Under the pieces are notes generated by a model. It was not told the origin of the DNA. It saw nothing but the letters and a program-made list of their open reading frames with translations, and made no database searches. Shown here in pieces: positions 44,250 to 58,296 of a DNA stretch of 64,000 nucleotides. The position numbers were made by a program, and so were the translations under genes. The stretch is from Cinclus cinclus. Its lineage: Eukaryota; Chordata; Aves; Passeriformes; Cinclidae. Position 1 is the stretch's first letter, and each line of letters starts with the position of its first letter. Location: assembly GCF_963662255.1 (NCBI RefSeq), contig NW_026912141.1, positions 568,001-632,000 of the forward strand, written 5' to 3'.

Positions 44250-46730
44250 CAGGATTCTATCTGCTGCATTCAGCTAGGTCCATGTTAGCAGCATTCCTTG
44301 AGTCCAAAAGGCCCCTCTTGGTCAGCCCTTGTGGCCTAAGGCTCCAGCTCCTTTAGCTCCTGCTGCTAAGCTGCTCATGCTGAACGAGAGGGCTCAGGGA
44401 GAAGAAGAATACAGCTCATGCAATTCCTTCTGGGACGCTGAGAGGGGAGGGTGTGGCACCAGGAGCATTGTTTGCTGTGGCCTCCTCTCTACCCTTCAGG
44501 CCCTTCAGTGCTTTGAAGCAGCCAAGAGCTTTCTTCAAGGGTGCAAGGAAGCAGCTGTTCCTGCTCCCAGCTCTGGCTCTTCCCACTCTCTGACCTTGAC
44601 TGGTTTTGTCCCTCTGGCTGTGCCCTCTGCTCCCCCTGTGCTTGGTGGCTGCTGCCCAGGACTGTGGCACTGGCACACATCAAGGGCTCCAGCCCCTCCT
44701 TTCTCTGCCCTTGCAGCTGCCTGCTCACAGCAGCCTTTTCCACCTGGAAGCTCCCCATGGAGAGGGAGTCCCCACCTCTGTTCCCTGCACAACCTCCAGG
44801 ATGCCAGCGCTGCCATCTCCAGTCCCTGCTGGCACTGAGGGCTCCCAGGTGCCCCAGGCTGCTGTGACACCACTGCACACCGCAGGGAACAGTGCCAGGG
44901 GCTGTGCTCAAAGTCAGGTCCATGTGCTGCTGCTGCTGCTGCTGCTGCTGCTGTGGGTGTCGTTTTTTTCCAGCCCTGCCCAGAGTCAGGGATCAGATCC
45001 AGGCACTGCTGCTGCTCCCTCGGGATCAGCCACAATTTGGCTGTTGCTGTCAGTGCCAGCAGAAGCGGTGGCTGGAGCAGCGGGTGCTGACAGTGCCCCA
45101 AGCACACACAAGGGTCCCTGGGCTGGGGGTTGGGAGCTGGGAGGCAGCTGCCCCTTCTTCTCCCTCTGCCCCTTCTTCTCCCTCTGCCCCCACAGAGCTG
45201 GGCCAGGCACAAGGGGGGGCAGCACAGCAAACAGGGAGCCTGCAAGTCTCTTCCAGCCCTGTCTGCTGAGAGTTTGGCCCTTGGAGCTCCAGGTGGACAA
45301 AGGCAGCTGCTCCTGGTCCCTCTGTGTGTCCCTGTGTTCAGCTGTGCTGCTCCATCAGTCCGTGCCCAGCAATGGGAAAAGCCTCAGGCCTGCAGGGCCA
45401 GGAGCTGCTGGGCTCTGCCTGGGCAGCTCAGCCAGCGGGAAGGAGCTGCTCCACACGGGAACCAGGAGCGAAGGACACTCCTGTTTTAGGAGAGGATTTC
45501 TGTTCTAGGAAAAACAAAAAACATAGAAAAGGAAAAAAAAAACACAGAAAACATGTGAAAGATACAAACAAAACAACGTGTTAGTGAAAAGTAGTCCAGA
45601 CCTTTGGATAAAGGGGCAACCGATCTTTTTAAAACAAGGACTAAGTTATTTACTTTAGAAACGTGCTGAAGGTATGGATCCATCTTACTGACCTCAGCAG
45701 CCTATTTAAAACGATGTTGGGGTTTATTTCCAATATTGTTATTTTCAATTGTGGTTGAAGCAAGAGGAAATTGCTTTGTGCCCTGCCAGCTCCAAGCAGG
45801 ACTGGGAAACTAAACTCTGTCAAACCCCAAATCCTTTTTGAAGATGCCCTTCCTTCTCACCCTTCAAATGAGGTGCGCTGTTCCCTTTGAAATTGTCAGT
45901 GATTTCTTCAAGATGGAAAGACCCACTTACAGCTTTTTGCTCTGGTTTGGAAGTGCAGAAGGGCAACTCTCCATCCATCAGCTCCAGACTGCACTGCCTT
46001 AGGAACACGGCCCACTCGCCAGGTTTTGCCCACTCGTGGCACTTCTAGAGGAGGAAGAAATTGCACAATTGCTACGGCACAATTCCAGACAAAAAGGAAT
46101 GGAGACAGACAAAACATCCTGTGGAGATCCAGGCATTCAGCTGGGACCGTGGAGAGTTTGGGTTCTTGCCAATTGGGTGTGTGTCCCTAACTGCAATCTC
46201 TTGGCCTGCAGGAGAGTCTCCCTCGCCTGCAAAAGCAGAAAGCTCAGGCGGTGTGCTGGGAACGGGCTCGTGTGATGCAAAGCTCTCAGAGCCCTGTGAG
46301 GGCAGAGCGGGCCCAGCCGTGCCCAGGGCTGAGCCCAGCAGAGCCCTGGCACGGCCCAGAGCTGCCTCAGCATCTGCAGACCCTGGCTGCAAGGAGAGAA
46401 CCCAGAAACCACCCCTCAGCTGAAGGCTCCTGTCCCCCTTGTCCCAACCACGAGCAGTGCCCAGACCATGCTGCCTGTGCCCAGAGCTGGGCACAAACCT
46501 CCCAGTCACTGCTGCCTCTGGGAGCAGAGCACGAGGGCAGGACACGTGCCCAGCCTGCAGCCAGCCATGGCACATCCAGCCCCTCAGCAGCTGCCCAGAG
46601 CCAAAAAGCACCTTGGCAGCCCACTGAAGAACTCCTTGCATCTACTCCAGCAAAGGGGGAACCTTTGGTTGCCAGCCAGGGGCCAGGCCATGCCCAGATC
46701 TGGGAGCATCCCCCTGGCTGTGGACTCACC

Positions 46731-46881
46731 TGCACACTGGGCGTGGAGCGTGTCTTTGAAGAAGGTGCCAGAATCAAAGTCCATCATCTCCTGCTGCCAG
46801 TGGCCAGGTCGAGGAAGAGGCTGTCAGCCTTGAGGTTGTCCTTGCAGCAGCTCCACGTGGTACAGCTTCTCCAGGGGCTGC
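46731..46881 (-). pseudogene. relic of a PIM-like exon 4, copy 2
   Basis: Tandem copy of the relic at 15290-15440, with the same DFD change and the same indels, so the relic existed before the unit was duplicated. Confidence 0.7.
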
Positions 46882-47108
46882 TGCTCCTTCCCTGGGGGCC
46901 AGACCAGGCTGTCAGTGTTCTGCCCAGGGACTCAGCCACCACTGAAGCAGGACAAGTAAAACCAGGATGCATGGTGGCCGCCAGTGCTTGCAAGACCAGC
47001 TCAGCTCCAGAATGGACATTCCCATCTGATGACCCCTGCTCCATGGTACAGGCAGGAGAAAAAAGTCTGTGTTTCTTTGCTTCTTATCACCAAGACACGT
47101 GTGGAGCT

Positions 47109-47134
47109 GTTTGATCCAGGCTCCCGGATCAAAC
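47109..47134 (-). promoter_or_regulatory. stem-loop in kinase 3' UTR, copy 2
   Basis: Identical to 15668-15693: 9-bp perfect stem, 8-nt loop, 26 bases after the stop codon. Confidence 0.5.
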
Positions 47135-47159
47135 GGTGCCTGTGAATCTCTCCCATCTT

Positions 47160-49601
47160 CTAGGGCAGGTGAACACCCTGCAGCCAGGGGTCATAGAAGA
47201 GATCTTCCAAAGATGGCCTGTCCATGGAGTGCATGCATAAACACCATCTGATAACATCTTGGCACTCTGGGGAGAGAAACCACAAATCACCGGTCAGCTG
47301 GAGGAGGATCCTGTTCACTTTGCCCCACTGTTCCCGTGCCCAGGCTCTGCTGGATCTGCTCAGAGCTGGGCCTGAGCTTTGCAGTCAATTCCCTGTTTTG
47401 GAGGAGAGCAGGAGAGCAGGACATGTGCCACATCCCAGAGATGAGGATTCACCTTGAGAGAGCCCTCGTGGGAACATGAGCTGGCCCCAGACGATGTCCC
47501 GGCCCTTCTTGAACGGGTGCTTCCCGCAGACCATCTGGTACAGCAGGATACCCAGGGACCAGACCGTTGCTGCCTCGCCGTGGTAGCATTTCAGGTGGGT
47601 CCACTCTGGGGGGCTGTAGGACCGTGTCCCTATGGAATACAGATGGAGCTCATCACGGGGATGCTGCTGCTCCCAGCGCCTCGCCCCAGCATCCCTGGGA
47701 CTGGGGGGACCGCACCAGTGGCACAGGAGTGACCCGCTGCCTCGTCACCAACACCTGACTCTGGCGTACAAAAAGGAGGGACGGAAAAGAAACCACTGGT
47801 GTTGGGAGAGGGCAGCAGAAGCCCTGGGAAGGCCCAACCATGACACCCAGAAGAAAAACCCACCCAGGGGTGGGAAAAACCCACTCTCCTCTCTGCTTGC
47901 ATTGCCCCCAATAAACATTAACAAGCCAAGGCAAACAGGGGCAGCAAAGCAGTCCAAGCCCTTCCTCGCCTGCACACCAAATGGAGCCGTGCACGGGTCT
48001 GAGTCCCCTCTCTGCTCCCCCCAGGGCGTTTGTGTCGGGCTGGCTGCCCCAGCTCCAGCCACGGCTGAGTGGGTGGTGAATGCCGTTGGCAGGGCTGGGA
48101 GCTGGCTCCCCTCTGATCCCCACTCAAAAGCAACTTTTGGTGCAGGAGAAGCAATCCCATGACCTGCAGCAAAGCGGGGAATCCAAGCGGGGTGCCACAG
48201 TCAGGCTGGGCCATGAGATGCCCAGGGGCATCCCCCAGGCTGGGCTCACCTGCAAACTGGGTGTAGAGTGTGTCCTGGAGGAAGGTGCCACAGCCAAAGT
48301 CAATCAGTTTGGCCTGTCCGGTGGCCAGGTCGATGAGGATGTTGCTAGGTTTGATGTCGCGGTGCAGGACCCCACAGCTGCTGCAGTGCCGCACGGCCTC
48401 CAGCACCTGGCGGAACAGCCCCCGCGCCTCCTCCTCCGGCAGGGAGCCCCGAGCCACGATGAAATCCAAGAGGTCCTGACATGGCTCGGGACGCTCCAGC
48501 ACCAACAAGACGCAGCTGGGCAGCTCAAACCACTCCAGGAGCTGAATTACTCCACGGAACCCAGTGGACACCTTGTCCAGCAGCACGACCTCCAGGGGCG
48601 CACGGGCGCCGTTGGGCTGCGCGAGGACCACGATGCCGTCAGTGGGGCTGAGGCCGTGCCAGGGCTCTGGAACGCCTCAGCCAGCCCGGGATGCTCTGCA
48701 TCCCCCGCTCAGCCCACGCCCGCTCTCCTTGCAGGGCTCCCGGCGGCTCCCAGCCTGCCGGGCCCCGGCTCCCCGCCGCCCGCAACGCCCCGGCTTCTGC
48801 CGCTGGCCCCGCTCACTCACCAGCTCGCCCCAATGGCGGATGCGATCCCGCCGCACGCATTTGATGGCCACCTGCGAACCAAGGGGCAGCAGCGGGCTCA
48901 GATCGCCGCCCGGCCCGCCGCGCCCCGGCCTCCTCCTCCGCCCTCCATCTCTTCCTCTTCCTCTTCCTCCTCCTCCTCCTCCTCCTCCTCCTCCTCCTCC
49001 TCCGCCCGCCGCCGGCCCCGCCACTCACCGGGGCGCCGTCCGCGAGCCGGGTCCCCGAGAAGACGCTGCCGAAGCCGCCGCTGCCCAGCAGCGAACCCAG
49101 CCGGTACCGCTCCGGCAAGGCCCCCTGCGCCTTCCCTGCGGGCGACACGCGGCCGTCAGCGCTCGGCCCGGGGCCACACACGGCCCCCGACCGCCCCCCG
49201 ACCGTCCCGGGCCGGGCATCCCCACCCGCCCCGGGCCCTGGCGGCTCGGGGCCGGCGGCCGCGCTGCCGAGCGGCGGAGCTCGGGCCGGGGAAGCCGCAG
49301 CGGAGGCGGCGGGAGCGGCCGCGCCGCGTGTGTCCTCAGCGGGCCCCTGGAGGAGCCGGGGCCGGGGCCGGAGGCGGGGCCGGAGCCGGGGTAGGGGCGG
49401 GGATCGGGGCCGGGCTCGGGGTCGGGCTCCGGCCAGGCAAAGCCAAAGGGCAGCGATGCTGCCCCAGCCCCAGGCACTGATGCCCGCCCAGCACCGCCAC
49501 AGCCACGAAAGCCAGAGCCGGGCAGAGGCGAGCCCGGGGTGGGACGGACGGGGCAGGTGACGGGGCAGCCCCGCCCGAGGCCGGGGGCGGGCCGGGGGCA
49601 T
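47160..49601 (-). CDS. PIM-like serine/threonine kinase, copy 2 (six exons)
   Basis: Exons on the minus strand: 49601-49226, 49135-49029, 48871-48821, 48616-48250, 47629-47453 and 47266-47160, all with GT-AG borders. The protein is 394 residues, 18 shorter than copy 1 because of an in-frame 54-bp deletion in the Arg/Pro-rich part of exon 1. By eye the only other protein difference in exons 2-6 is Pro for Gln just before [10 protein letters not shown]. Glycine loop, VAIK lysine, HRD, DFG, SPPEW and the C-terminal helix are all intact. It sits in the same place and orientation within palindrome 2 as copy 1 does in palindrome 1, with its own CpG island, triplet repeat and 3' stem-loop. Both copies are candidates for active genes. 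Exon 1 is the least certain part, as in copy 1. Confidence 0.85.
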
Positions 49602-52127
49602 GGCACGGTCCGGCAGGGGGAGAGGGGGAGACGACGGGGGGGTCTGGGGAACGGAGCCCGGGGAGAAGGGATAGAATGAACAAGAAAGAGAGTAAGAGGG
49701 CTTGTAGACTCGCTGCAGCCGCTGCTGCCGCCGCTGCTGCCGCTGCTGCCGCTGCTGCCGAAGCGCCGGGGCCGTTTGTCCGCGTGTCCGCGTGTCCGTT
49801 CGCCGCTCGCCCCACACGCCCCATGCCCGAGCCCCGCGCGCCCCGGGGCAGCCCCTGAGTCTGTCCAAACACGGGAACTTTGCCCTGTTCAGCCAAGGCC
49901 CAGAGTCCTGACTCCCGCACAGTGACACAGCAATCCCCTCGCTCGCTGCTGTGCATTGGCCCCGCTGAGGCTCACACACTGCCGCCGGGGCACGTTCCCT
50001 GGCTGGAGGATTCCTGCCCCACCCAAGCACTGCCCTTATGTCTCCAGCATTGCTTTCCAACAAAGCCACGGGAAGGCAAACTCTCTGCAGCTCATGGTAC
50101 TTTACAGTGTCTAAGACTCACAAGTCATCGACCAGGAATTGTAAGGGAATGCAGCCCTGACTGCAGCCCTCCCAGAGTAGATGACAAAAAGAATCTAAAA
50201 CGGGGAAATGCAGGTGAACTGGGTGAACTTTGTCTGAAAGAAGGGTCATTTTTTTCTAATAATTTCTAGTCCATTCCCTCTGCTTTTATGCTTCTTACAA
50301 GGCCATTTGCATGCCAGATTCCTCATCAAAGGAGAACCCTGAGCTTGTGGAACTGCGTGTCTGTTCCTCTGCAGGGACACTCAGGGTGAGACAGGATGCA
50401 ATTTTGAAGCAATTGTGTTAAAGCAAAACCAGTTATTAAGTAGAGATTGATGTCCTTGCCCCAAACCAACAACCGTGGGCAAGTCCCTTTGGCTCAGCCT
50501 GGAGCAGTGACCTTGAGGGGTGTCCCCACTGCAGGGAGGAAGGCCCCCACCCCTCCAAGGAGGGAAATGTTGGGACACGCTGCCGTTAAAATCTGGCACG
50601 GGGCTCTTCCAGTCTGAAGTGCTGCCCTGTCAGGCAGATGTGCCCAGGCTGTGCCAGCTCAGCAGCTCTGCAGAAGTTCTCAGCGGTGGCACTTGGTTGT
50701 TCCTTTCTCTGGGCATTTTACCAGCTCTGCCACAGCTTCAGCTCCCTCTCAGGATGTTGATCTTGGGGATGGAGGAGTCAGGCTGGTTTCAGCACTGTTG
50801 ACCCCAAAAGCAGCGTGATCCCCCTCTTCATTTCCCACCGGGAGCTTTGCAAACAGAGTCTTGTTGGAGTTGTTTGAGCCCATTCCAGGCAGAGCCTCCT
50901 GCTGCAGCAGGAACTGCCTTTCCTGTGCCATGGCCAGGGCAGACCCCGCTGCAGGAAAAGGCCCAGGCCAGCCCCAAGACAGGGAAGGCCTCGGGCACAA
51001 GTGCAGAGTGCCGTGGTGGCACCTGTGCCAGGGAGAGCCTGAGACACCAAAGGCACCTTGGCAGCAGCAGCTGCTTCCAGGGCATGGCCACAAGCCTCCC
51101 TTGGCAACCCGGCCTGGTGGCCACCACTGCAGAGCTGCAGCTTCAGGGGTCATTTCTGGCTGGGCTCTGCAAAGCCACTCGTGCTCCAGGAACCCGACTG
51201 GGAAGCAATTGGCCCCAGCACCTTGGGGACAAGATATTAATGGCAAAACTCTTCATCCCTGCAGGGGCAGGAGAGGGACAGAGGAAAGGGAAGAGCCAGG
51301 CCCAGGGGACATGACTGCAATGGTGGTAGCTGGGAGGTCGGTGCCACTGCAGCAGCCTGGCTGGCCCTCAGCAGACATTCTGGCCACAAGAGTTGTGAGC
51401 AGCTCTTGGCCCTGCAGGGCTGAGGATTTTTCCCCTTTGGTTGGCACAGACTGATGGAGCAGCACAGCTGAACTCCTCCTGGCACTGTTCCCTGCGGTGT
51501 GCAGTGGTGTCACAGCAGCCTGGGGCACCTGGGAGCCCTCAGTGCCAGCAGGGACTGGAGATGGCAGCGCTGGCATCCTGGAGGTTGTGCAGGGAACAGA
51601 GGTGGGGACTCCCTCTCCATGGGGAGCTTCCAGGTGGAAAAGGCTGCTGTGAGCAGGCAGCTGCAAGGGCAGAGAAAGGAGGGGCTGGAGCCCTTGATGT
51701 GTGCCAGTGCCACAGTCCTGGGCAGCAGCCACCAAGCACAGGGGGAGCAGAGGGCACAGCCAGAGGGACAAAACCAGTCAAGGTCAGAGAGTGGGAAGAG
51801 CCAGAGCTGGGAGCAGGAACAGCTGCTTCCTTGCACCCTTGAAGAAAGCTCTTGGCTGCTTCAAAGCACTGAAGGGCCTGAAGGGTAGAGAGGAGGCCAC
51901 AGCAAACAATGCTCCTGGTGCCACACCCTCCCCTCTCAGCGTCCCAGAAGGAATTGCATGAGCTGTATTCTTCTTCTCCCTGAGCCCTCTCGTTCAGCAT
52001 GAGCAGCTTAGCAGCAGGAGCTAAAGGAGCTGGAGCCTTAGGCCACAAGGGCTGACCAAGAGGGGCCTTTTGGACTCAAGGAATGCTGCTAACATGGACC
52101 TAGCCGAATGCAGCAGATGGAATCCTG

Positions 52128-52231
52128 GAATTACAGAATCCTTCCAGTTGGGAAAGACCTCAGAGCTCATGCAGTCCTGCTGTTCACCCAGCACTGTCAA
52201 GCCCAGCAGTAAATCGCATGCCTGAAGTACC
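52128..52231 (-). mobile_element. CR1 LINE 3' end fragment (arm D)
   Basis: Inverted copy that keeps the ggaattacag form of arms A and B rather than the change in arm C. Confidence 0.78.
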
Positions 52232-55200
52232 AAAGGCTGGACAAGAGGCCCTGACTGAGGGCTGAACACCAGGCCCTGAGCCAAAGGGGATCTCTGGATG
52301 AACCTTCCAACCAAATGTTATCTTTGTATCCACACATGACCAAACTATGCACGGACATGAGCGCTGTGATAGATGTATGCACTCATGAGTGAAAGGTGGA
52401 TTGACCTTTGTGTATTTAGAAGCCGAACAAGGCCATGAAATCCAACATCTGGCCTTGTTTGGGGTGTGTTTGGTCAAAGCCAACTCCTTGGGTTCCTCCT
52501 TGAGCCCTGGCCAGTCTCTGGGTGTGAGCCAAGAGGAGAATGAAACCAGATGTTGCTGCACTAGAAGTGCTGTCAGTTTGTTTCTTCAGCACTGTCAGAG
52601 CTGGGCCCTCTCTCAGCGGGGCTGGAAGCCTCAGCTGTGGCTGGAGGCACCTGCAGGAATTCCCAGTGTCCGGGAGTGGCTCTGCAGTCCTTGGCTGTGA
52701 CAGCTTCCCCCAGCTGATGTGTGCATCTGGGTGATGGTAAAGTCTGGGGGGAACTGCTGATGGATCTTTCTTAATCACTGCGGGCACTTCTTGGGAGTGA
52801 GGACTGGGTGCATTGCTGAGCTTCTCCTTCTGTGATTCTTTGCTGCTTTGAACTTTAGAAAATTAGGCAATTCCTTCAGCTGGTGTCTGTGTCTTTGGTG
52901 CTGACCTTGCCCACTGGTAAAAGCAAAGTGGCATAGTCTGGCTGGATCACAACAAAATGTCACTTTTAAAATGTAAATGTAAGGAGTCCGTCCTGTTGGA
53001 AATTGCTGGATGCGAAGCCCTTCCCTAGAGTTGTGTGTCTCAGGAGTGGGCTGAGGTCAGAGCACCATGGGAGCAGTGGAGCTGTGAGTTAAAAGAGGCT
53101 GAACCAGTGGGTGTCTTCAAATGCATCCCAAAATTGCATATGGAAAAAGGAAAAGAACTTGTGGGTTTGGGAGGATGAGGAGGGATTTTGTTAAGAGCAT
53201 ATTGGAAACAGCAGCAACAGAAGGAACAATTTGTGTTGGAACACTCCCACATGGAGACACAGAAAAAGTTTTAATCTTGAGCTTGAATTTCATTGTGCTT
53301 GTGATATAATAATGTTACTGTGTTATACATACATATGTGTACGCATATCTTACATGTCATGAAATAATATTTTTATTTTTATATAAATAATAATAATAAT
53401 AATGTGAAATAATGCTGACAGTACTCGTGTGTTAGCTTTGGTTGCTCAGGGATGTAACACTGAATACCCTACAGAAAAGCTTTAACAAGGACATCAACGT
53501 CACGGCAAACTTTGTGAGACTGTTTATAATGAATACAGGAGGAAGGGATGAAATTGGCTGCTTTCATGGGGTTTGCTGACCCTGTGATGTGGAATGTGTT
53601 TTTTGTTAGTGTGGAAAACACAGTGATTAAGACTGCTGGGTTTTTCATACAGCAGGCTATCCACAAGCTGCGGCATTGGTTGGACAGATGAATGTTTGTT
53701 AAAAGAGCAGTTGAAAAAATGAGGAGCTGAGAAGCTGTCCCGATGGAGAAGCCAACTCCCAGATGTGCTCCCTACCCTTAGCAATGGGCCCACTGGGAAA
53801 TGGAAAGGCCCTGGATGTGCATGGCTGCTCCCGGTTTGCAAATACAACCATGGCCAGTGAGACTTGGACTTCCTGGGAAATTGTTCTGGGTGCCACGGCC
53901 CCTGACAGGGCCCCCCAGAGGCTGCAGGGCTGGACTGTGATGCACTGGAATTAATTAGGATAAATCAGAAGCAAATGAGAGTTATCAATACAGAAAGAGG
54001 AGTTCAGATTCCTCCAGGACACTTTGTTTGGGGAACTGCTCACTGGAGCTTGGCCTTGCAAAGGGTTCACGTCACGGGAAGAGGAATTGATGCAGATTGT
54101 CAAGGAGAAATCAAAGTAATCCTTTTCAGCAATAGTGAACAAGATTGGATGATTTAGCCCTGTGGCACAGTAGCACCATTATTGATCTTCCAGCTTTCGA
54201 AACATCAGTGAAGGAAGGAGATCCAGCTCAGATCAGCACTGTTTGTGGAGATCAAGGCTTTGGATGCAGCAGTCCTAATAATGGAGCCAAAGTGTGGGTG
54301 GAGAGGCCAAGTGGCCCTCCCGAGCCAGCTGCAGGAACAGCTCTGGGGAAAGACAAGACTGTTGGAATGCTGGAACCTAGCAATATGTCCCTGCAGCCAA
54401 GTGCTCTATGTGAGAACAAGTGGATGTTTTGGGATATTGTTTTAGAGATCGTGCCAGACCACATCTGCGTGTTTGCCCCAAGGGTCCCGTTTGGGAAATG
54501 CTCTGATCCACGGGGCTCCATGTGAAGGCTGATGTGACACTGAGGCACTTCCAGACGAATTCCAGCCAGGAGCCTGGGGGTCCCTCAGGGCCTGGGACCC
54601 GGCACCTCTCCAGCCAAAGGGGAAAGGACCCCAGCAAGCCTTGTTACCCGCAGACAGCGCAGGAAAGCTGAACAGCAAAGATCCCTAGGGACATTATTCT
54701 GGAATTAAATGGGCACCAGCTGCATGGACAGTGGAATTACTGTTCCTAACCCGGATGAGACTGAGGAAAAAGAATGAGTCACCTTGTCACTAAAGTAGTG
54801 CTTATGTCTGTAAGCTGTGTCTTGAGAGTCAGCCAGAATCTTTGTTTGCCAGAAACACCTGTAGAGTTTCATCAGGGATTAGTCCTGAAATTGTTCTGAA
54901 AATGTAAAGATCTTAGTAGCCAAAATACTCCATGTAAGTAATTGCTGGGTATGTCCTCAACTAATGTTGGGAGGAATGGGGGTCCCTTGGAGGGCCCACC
55001 CTGTGGGGTGGCCAGAGCTCTGTCCATGGGCTCTGACTCCTAACAGAGTCAGTGCAGGGACAGTTAAAGAAAACTGTGCTGTGCAAAAAAGGAATACAAT
55101 GATCAGCTTTACAGGGTTCACTAAGATTTCCCTTCAGTAGAAACTGAACCCTGTTGGAGTTAGAGGCCCCAGTGTGAAAGGATTTCTGTGCTTTGCCATC

Positions 55201-56940
55201 ACTCCCAATGTCCATAGAACTTGGGGTGCTGGAGCTGGTCAGGGTCAGTGTTAGAGCACTGCCAGCTGCAGGGCCACTGTGAAACTGCTGTGGCCCAAAG
55301 GCACGGGGGACACAAGAGGAGCACAGGGAGGAGCCCTGGATGCATCAGCAGCCCACAGTGGGAAATGGGAAATCAGACCTTTGGTACTGGGAATGGGACC
55401 TGCTGGATGTGCAGAGACAATGCCTGTAAAGGCTTCCCTCAATGTGTTTGGGTCCTGTTTTTCAGGCAGTGTTGATGCCTCCCTTGGGGGTACTTCAGCA
55501 ACAAGCAGAAGGAAGAGTTTGGGCCGAGAGAACATTTCCCCCCACAGAGTGCCTTTGGTCTCAGAAAGCCAAAGACTCTGGTTCACCCTGTGCCCCATGA
55601 GCACTGCCTCGTCCTATGGAGTTCACATTAATGAGCTACATGGATTATTTGAAGAAGTAGAAAAGGATACTGTGCAAATATCCAGTAGCACATCCTGTGA
55701 GCTCCAACAAACACAAATGGGGCTCTACAGAACCTCATGGCCTTGGATCATCTGCTTGCTGGGCAAGGAGGAGCCTGGGCTATGACGGGACAGGAATGTT
55801 GCACTTCTATCAGTGATGAGTCTGAAGTGCAGCCATCAGGAATCACCTCAATAGGAAGAGCAGTAGAAGAGTGGCAGAAAGAAGAAAATTCTTCTTGCTG
55901 AGATTGCCTTCATGCCTGCCAAATTGGAGGCTGCTGTGAAATGCATTTGTGGCAGTCACTGCAAACATTGCAGTGTGAGCCCTTGGTGTGTAATGATTCC
56001 ATGTTAGAGTTGTTGTGACACTTTGTGCTGGGAAATGGAGCACTGAGACTTGTCTCAAGAGAGACACAGTCTCAAGAGAAAGTGGGGATTTGAGAAACAA
56101 CAGAGAAGAGCAACTAATTAGGCATGTTTTAAAAGAGTTGCAAATTACAGCTCTGAGTAATGAACTGTTCTTCAATTAATGCTTAATTGAAGAACAAGAG
56201 GTGATGCCTTTGTGCCTCATACCTAAATCCAAGACTCCATTATTGAAGGAATTGTTATGGAGGTTGTAGTTCATGCCTTGGTCAAAGCACTGGTTGAACT
56301 ACCAAGGCCTGAACATCAGGCCCTGAGCCAAAGCTGACCTCTAGATGCACCTTCCAAGCAAATGTTATATTTTTATCTGCTCATCATTGAGGCTTTTTTA
56401 GCAATACGATCTCTGTATCTGTGTATTGGTGAAAGAAGGATTTACCTTTCAGCATTTAGAAATCCAACAAGGTCCCATCTGGCCTTGTTTGGGGGTGTTT
56501 GGTCCAAGTGAACTCCCTTGGTTCCTCCTTGAGCCCTGGCCAGGCATTGGGAGGAACCAAACAGGAGACTTAAACCCATGTTCCTGCACTAGGAGTGCTG
56601 TCAGATTCTCTGTTCAACACCATCAGAGCTGGGCCCTCTCTCAGCGGGGCTGGAAGCCTCAGCTGTGGCTGGAGGCACCTGCAGGAATTCCCAGTGTCCG
56701 GGAGTGGCTCTGCAGTCCTTGGCTGTGACAGCTTCCCCCAGCTGATGTGTGCATCTGGGTGATGGTAAAGTCTGGGGGGAACTGCTGATGGATCTTTCTT
56801 AATCACTGCGGGCACTTCTTGGGAGTGATGTCTGGGTGCATTGCTGAGCTTCTCCTGTTGTGATTCTTTGCAGTTTTGCGTTATATAAATTACGCAATTC
56901 CTTCAGCTGGTGTCTGTGTCTTTGGTGCTGACCCTGGCCA
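52223..56940 (+). mobile_element. decayed dUTPase-bearing ERV (arm D)
   Basis: Inverted copy of 39437-44154 with LTR-like repeats at 52223-52913 and 56295-56940. Confidence 0.5.
53945..54525 (+). pseudogene. retroviral dUTPase remnant (arm D)
   Basis: Inverted copy of the arm-C remnant, sharing its variants, including CTAGCAATATG in place of CTGGCAATATG at about 54378. Confidence 0.63.
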
Positions 56941-57295
56941 CTGGTGAAACTGAGTCCCATCGTGCCTAGGAGTTACCTGGGAAGACAAACGCCACCACTG
57001 CAAATGTCCCCTGGTTTCTGCCTTCTTCCCCCCACTTTATATGCTGAGCATGATGTCCCATGGTCCGGGATCTCCCCCGGGTCAGTTGGGGTCACCTGTC
57101 CTGGCTGTGTCCCCTCCCAAGCTCCCCTGCACCCCCAGCCCCTCCCCAGCATGGCTGGACGAGGGGCAGGAAAGGCCTTGGCTCTGTGCAAGCTCAGCAA
57201 GAGCAAAACCATCTGTGTGTGATGGAGCCTGTGCTCAGCACCCGACCCCAGCAGTGTCTCGGTGCCAGCGTCCGTGGCATCAGGCCCTACAAGGG

Positions 57296-57874
57296 GTTTC
57301 CATGGCAAGTGCCATGCCAGGTGACCCAGGTGTCCTGTCCCAGTGAGGCTTGCCATGGAAACAGTGCCCAGCTGACCTTTCTGTCTGGCTGAGCTGGCCT
57401 TTGGCCCTGGCCCTGGGGTTTGCTGCTGGTCCCGCTGCGCCTGCCCAGCCAGCGCGGCACAGGGCAGGTGGCCATGGCACAAGCCCCCAGCGAGGGATCC
57501 CCTCTGGCTCTGGGCAGTGACAACAGCCCTGAGCAAGGGGCCCAGGGCAGGTTTCCATGACAAGCAGCCATCACAATGGCTCCAGGCGTTGGCTGCCGTG
57601 GCACCAAACTGAGGAAGGGGTCTCTGTGGCTGTTGCCATGGCACCTGACTGCATCAATGAGTGTCAGTGCAGCTGAAGCTGGACCAGCCCCGGCACCGCT
57701 TTGTCCTCAGGGTTGCCATGGCAGCTGAGGACCCAACAGGTCTGCATGCAAGTGCCCATGGAACCTGACTGCACAAATGGCTCCTTGGGGTGGTTTCCAA
57801 GGCAACTTGAACTGATGAGGGTTGCCCTGGCACCCAAACCCACTAGTGGGGGTCAGTGCAGTGTCCCTGGCAAC
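57296..57874. promoter_or_regulatory. cluster of RFX/X-box-like palindromes (arm D)
   Basis: Inverted counterpart of 38503-39081, sharing its gtgtccctggcaac variant (about 57861-57874). Confidence 0.5.
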
Positions 57875-58296
57875 AGTCCCTTGCAATGGCCCAGGGCACC
57901 TTGGGATGCTAATCCACCCTCACAGCTGGGCAGGGCAGCTCTGGAATGGTCTTGGTGCTGCCTGGGGCTTGGCACACACTTGAGGAGGGTGTCTGTTTTC
58001 AGTGGGGAACTTTTCGTTGTTTGGAGCAATCAAAACTGTTGTAGGTTGGTGTAGAAAAAAAAAAAAAGAGGAAAACCCTTCTTAGGGTGTGTGCAGCCAG
58101 TTCTCCAAGCAAAGCAGGGGTGTCAGCTGAGTCAGGACAGACAGGATTCGGTTGGGGAATGTGGAGCAAGGTTGTCCACACTCACCGGGTCAAACCTCAA
58201 GGCACAGCTTCTCTGAGCAGGCCAGACCTCCTTAGGAGAGACCCTGGAGCAATATCCATCACACAATGCTACAATCTCAGGGCCTGAGAGGAGACT

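Larger units (their letters stand above)
32377..44899 (+). repeat. palindrome 2 left arm (C)
   Basis: Reverse complement of 51478-64000; paired positions sum to 96377 over nearly the whole length, so indels are almost absent. The visible arm is 12.5 kb. Its outer end cannot be fixed, because D runs off the window while still matching. It includes the LTR, the olfactory pseudogene and everything in arm A. Confidence 0.93.
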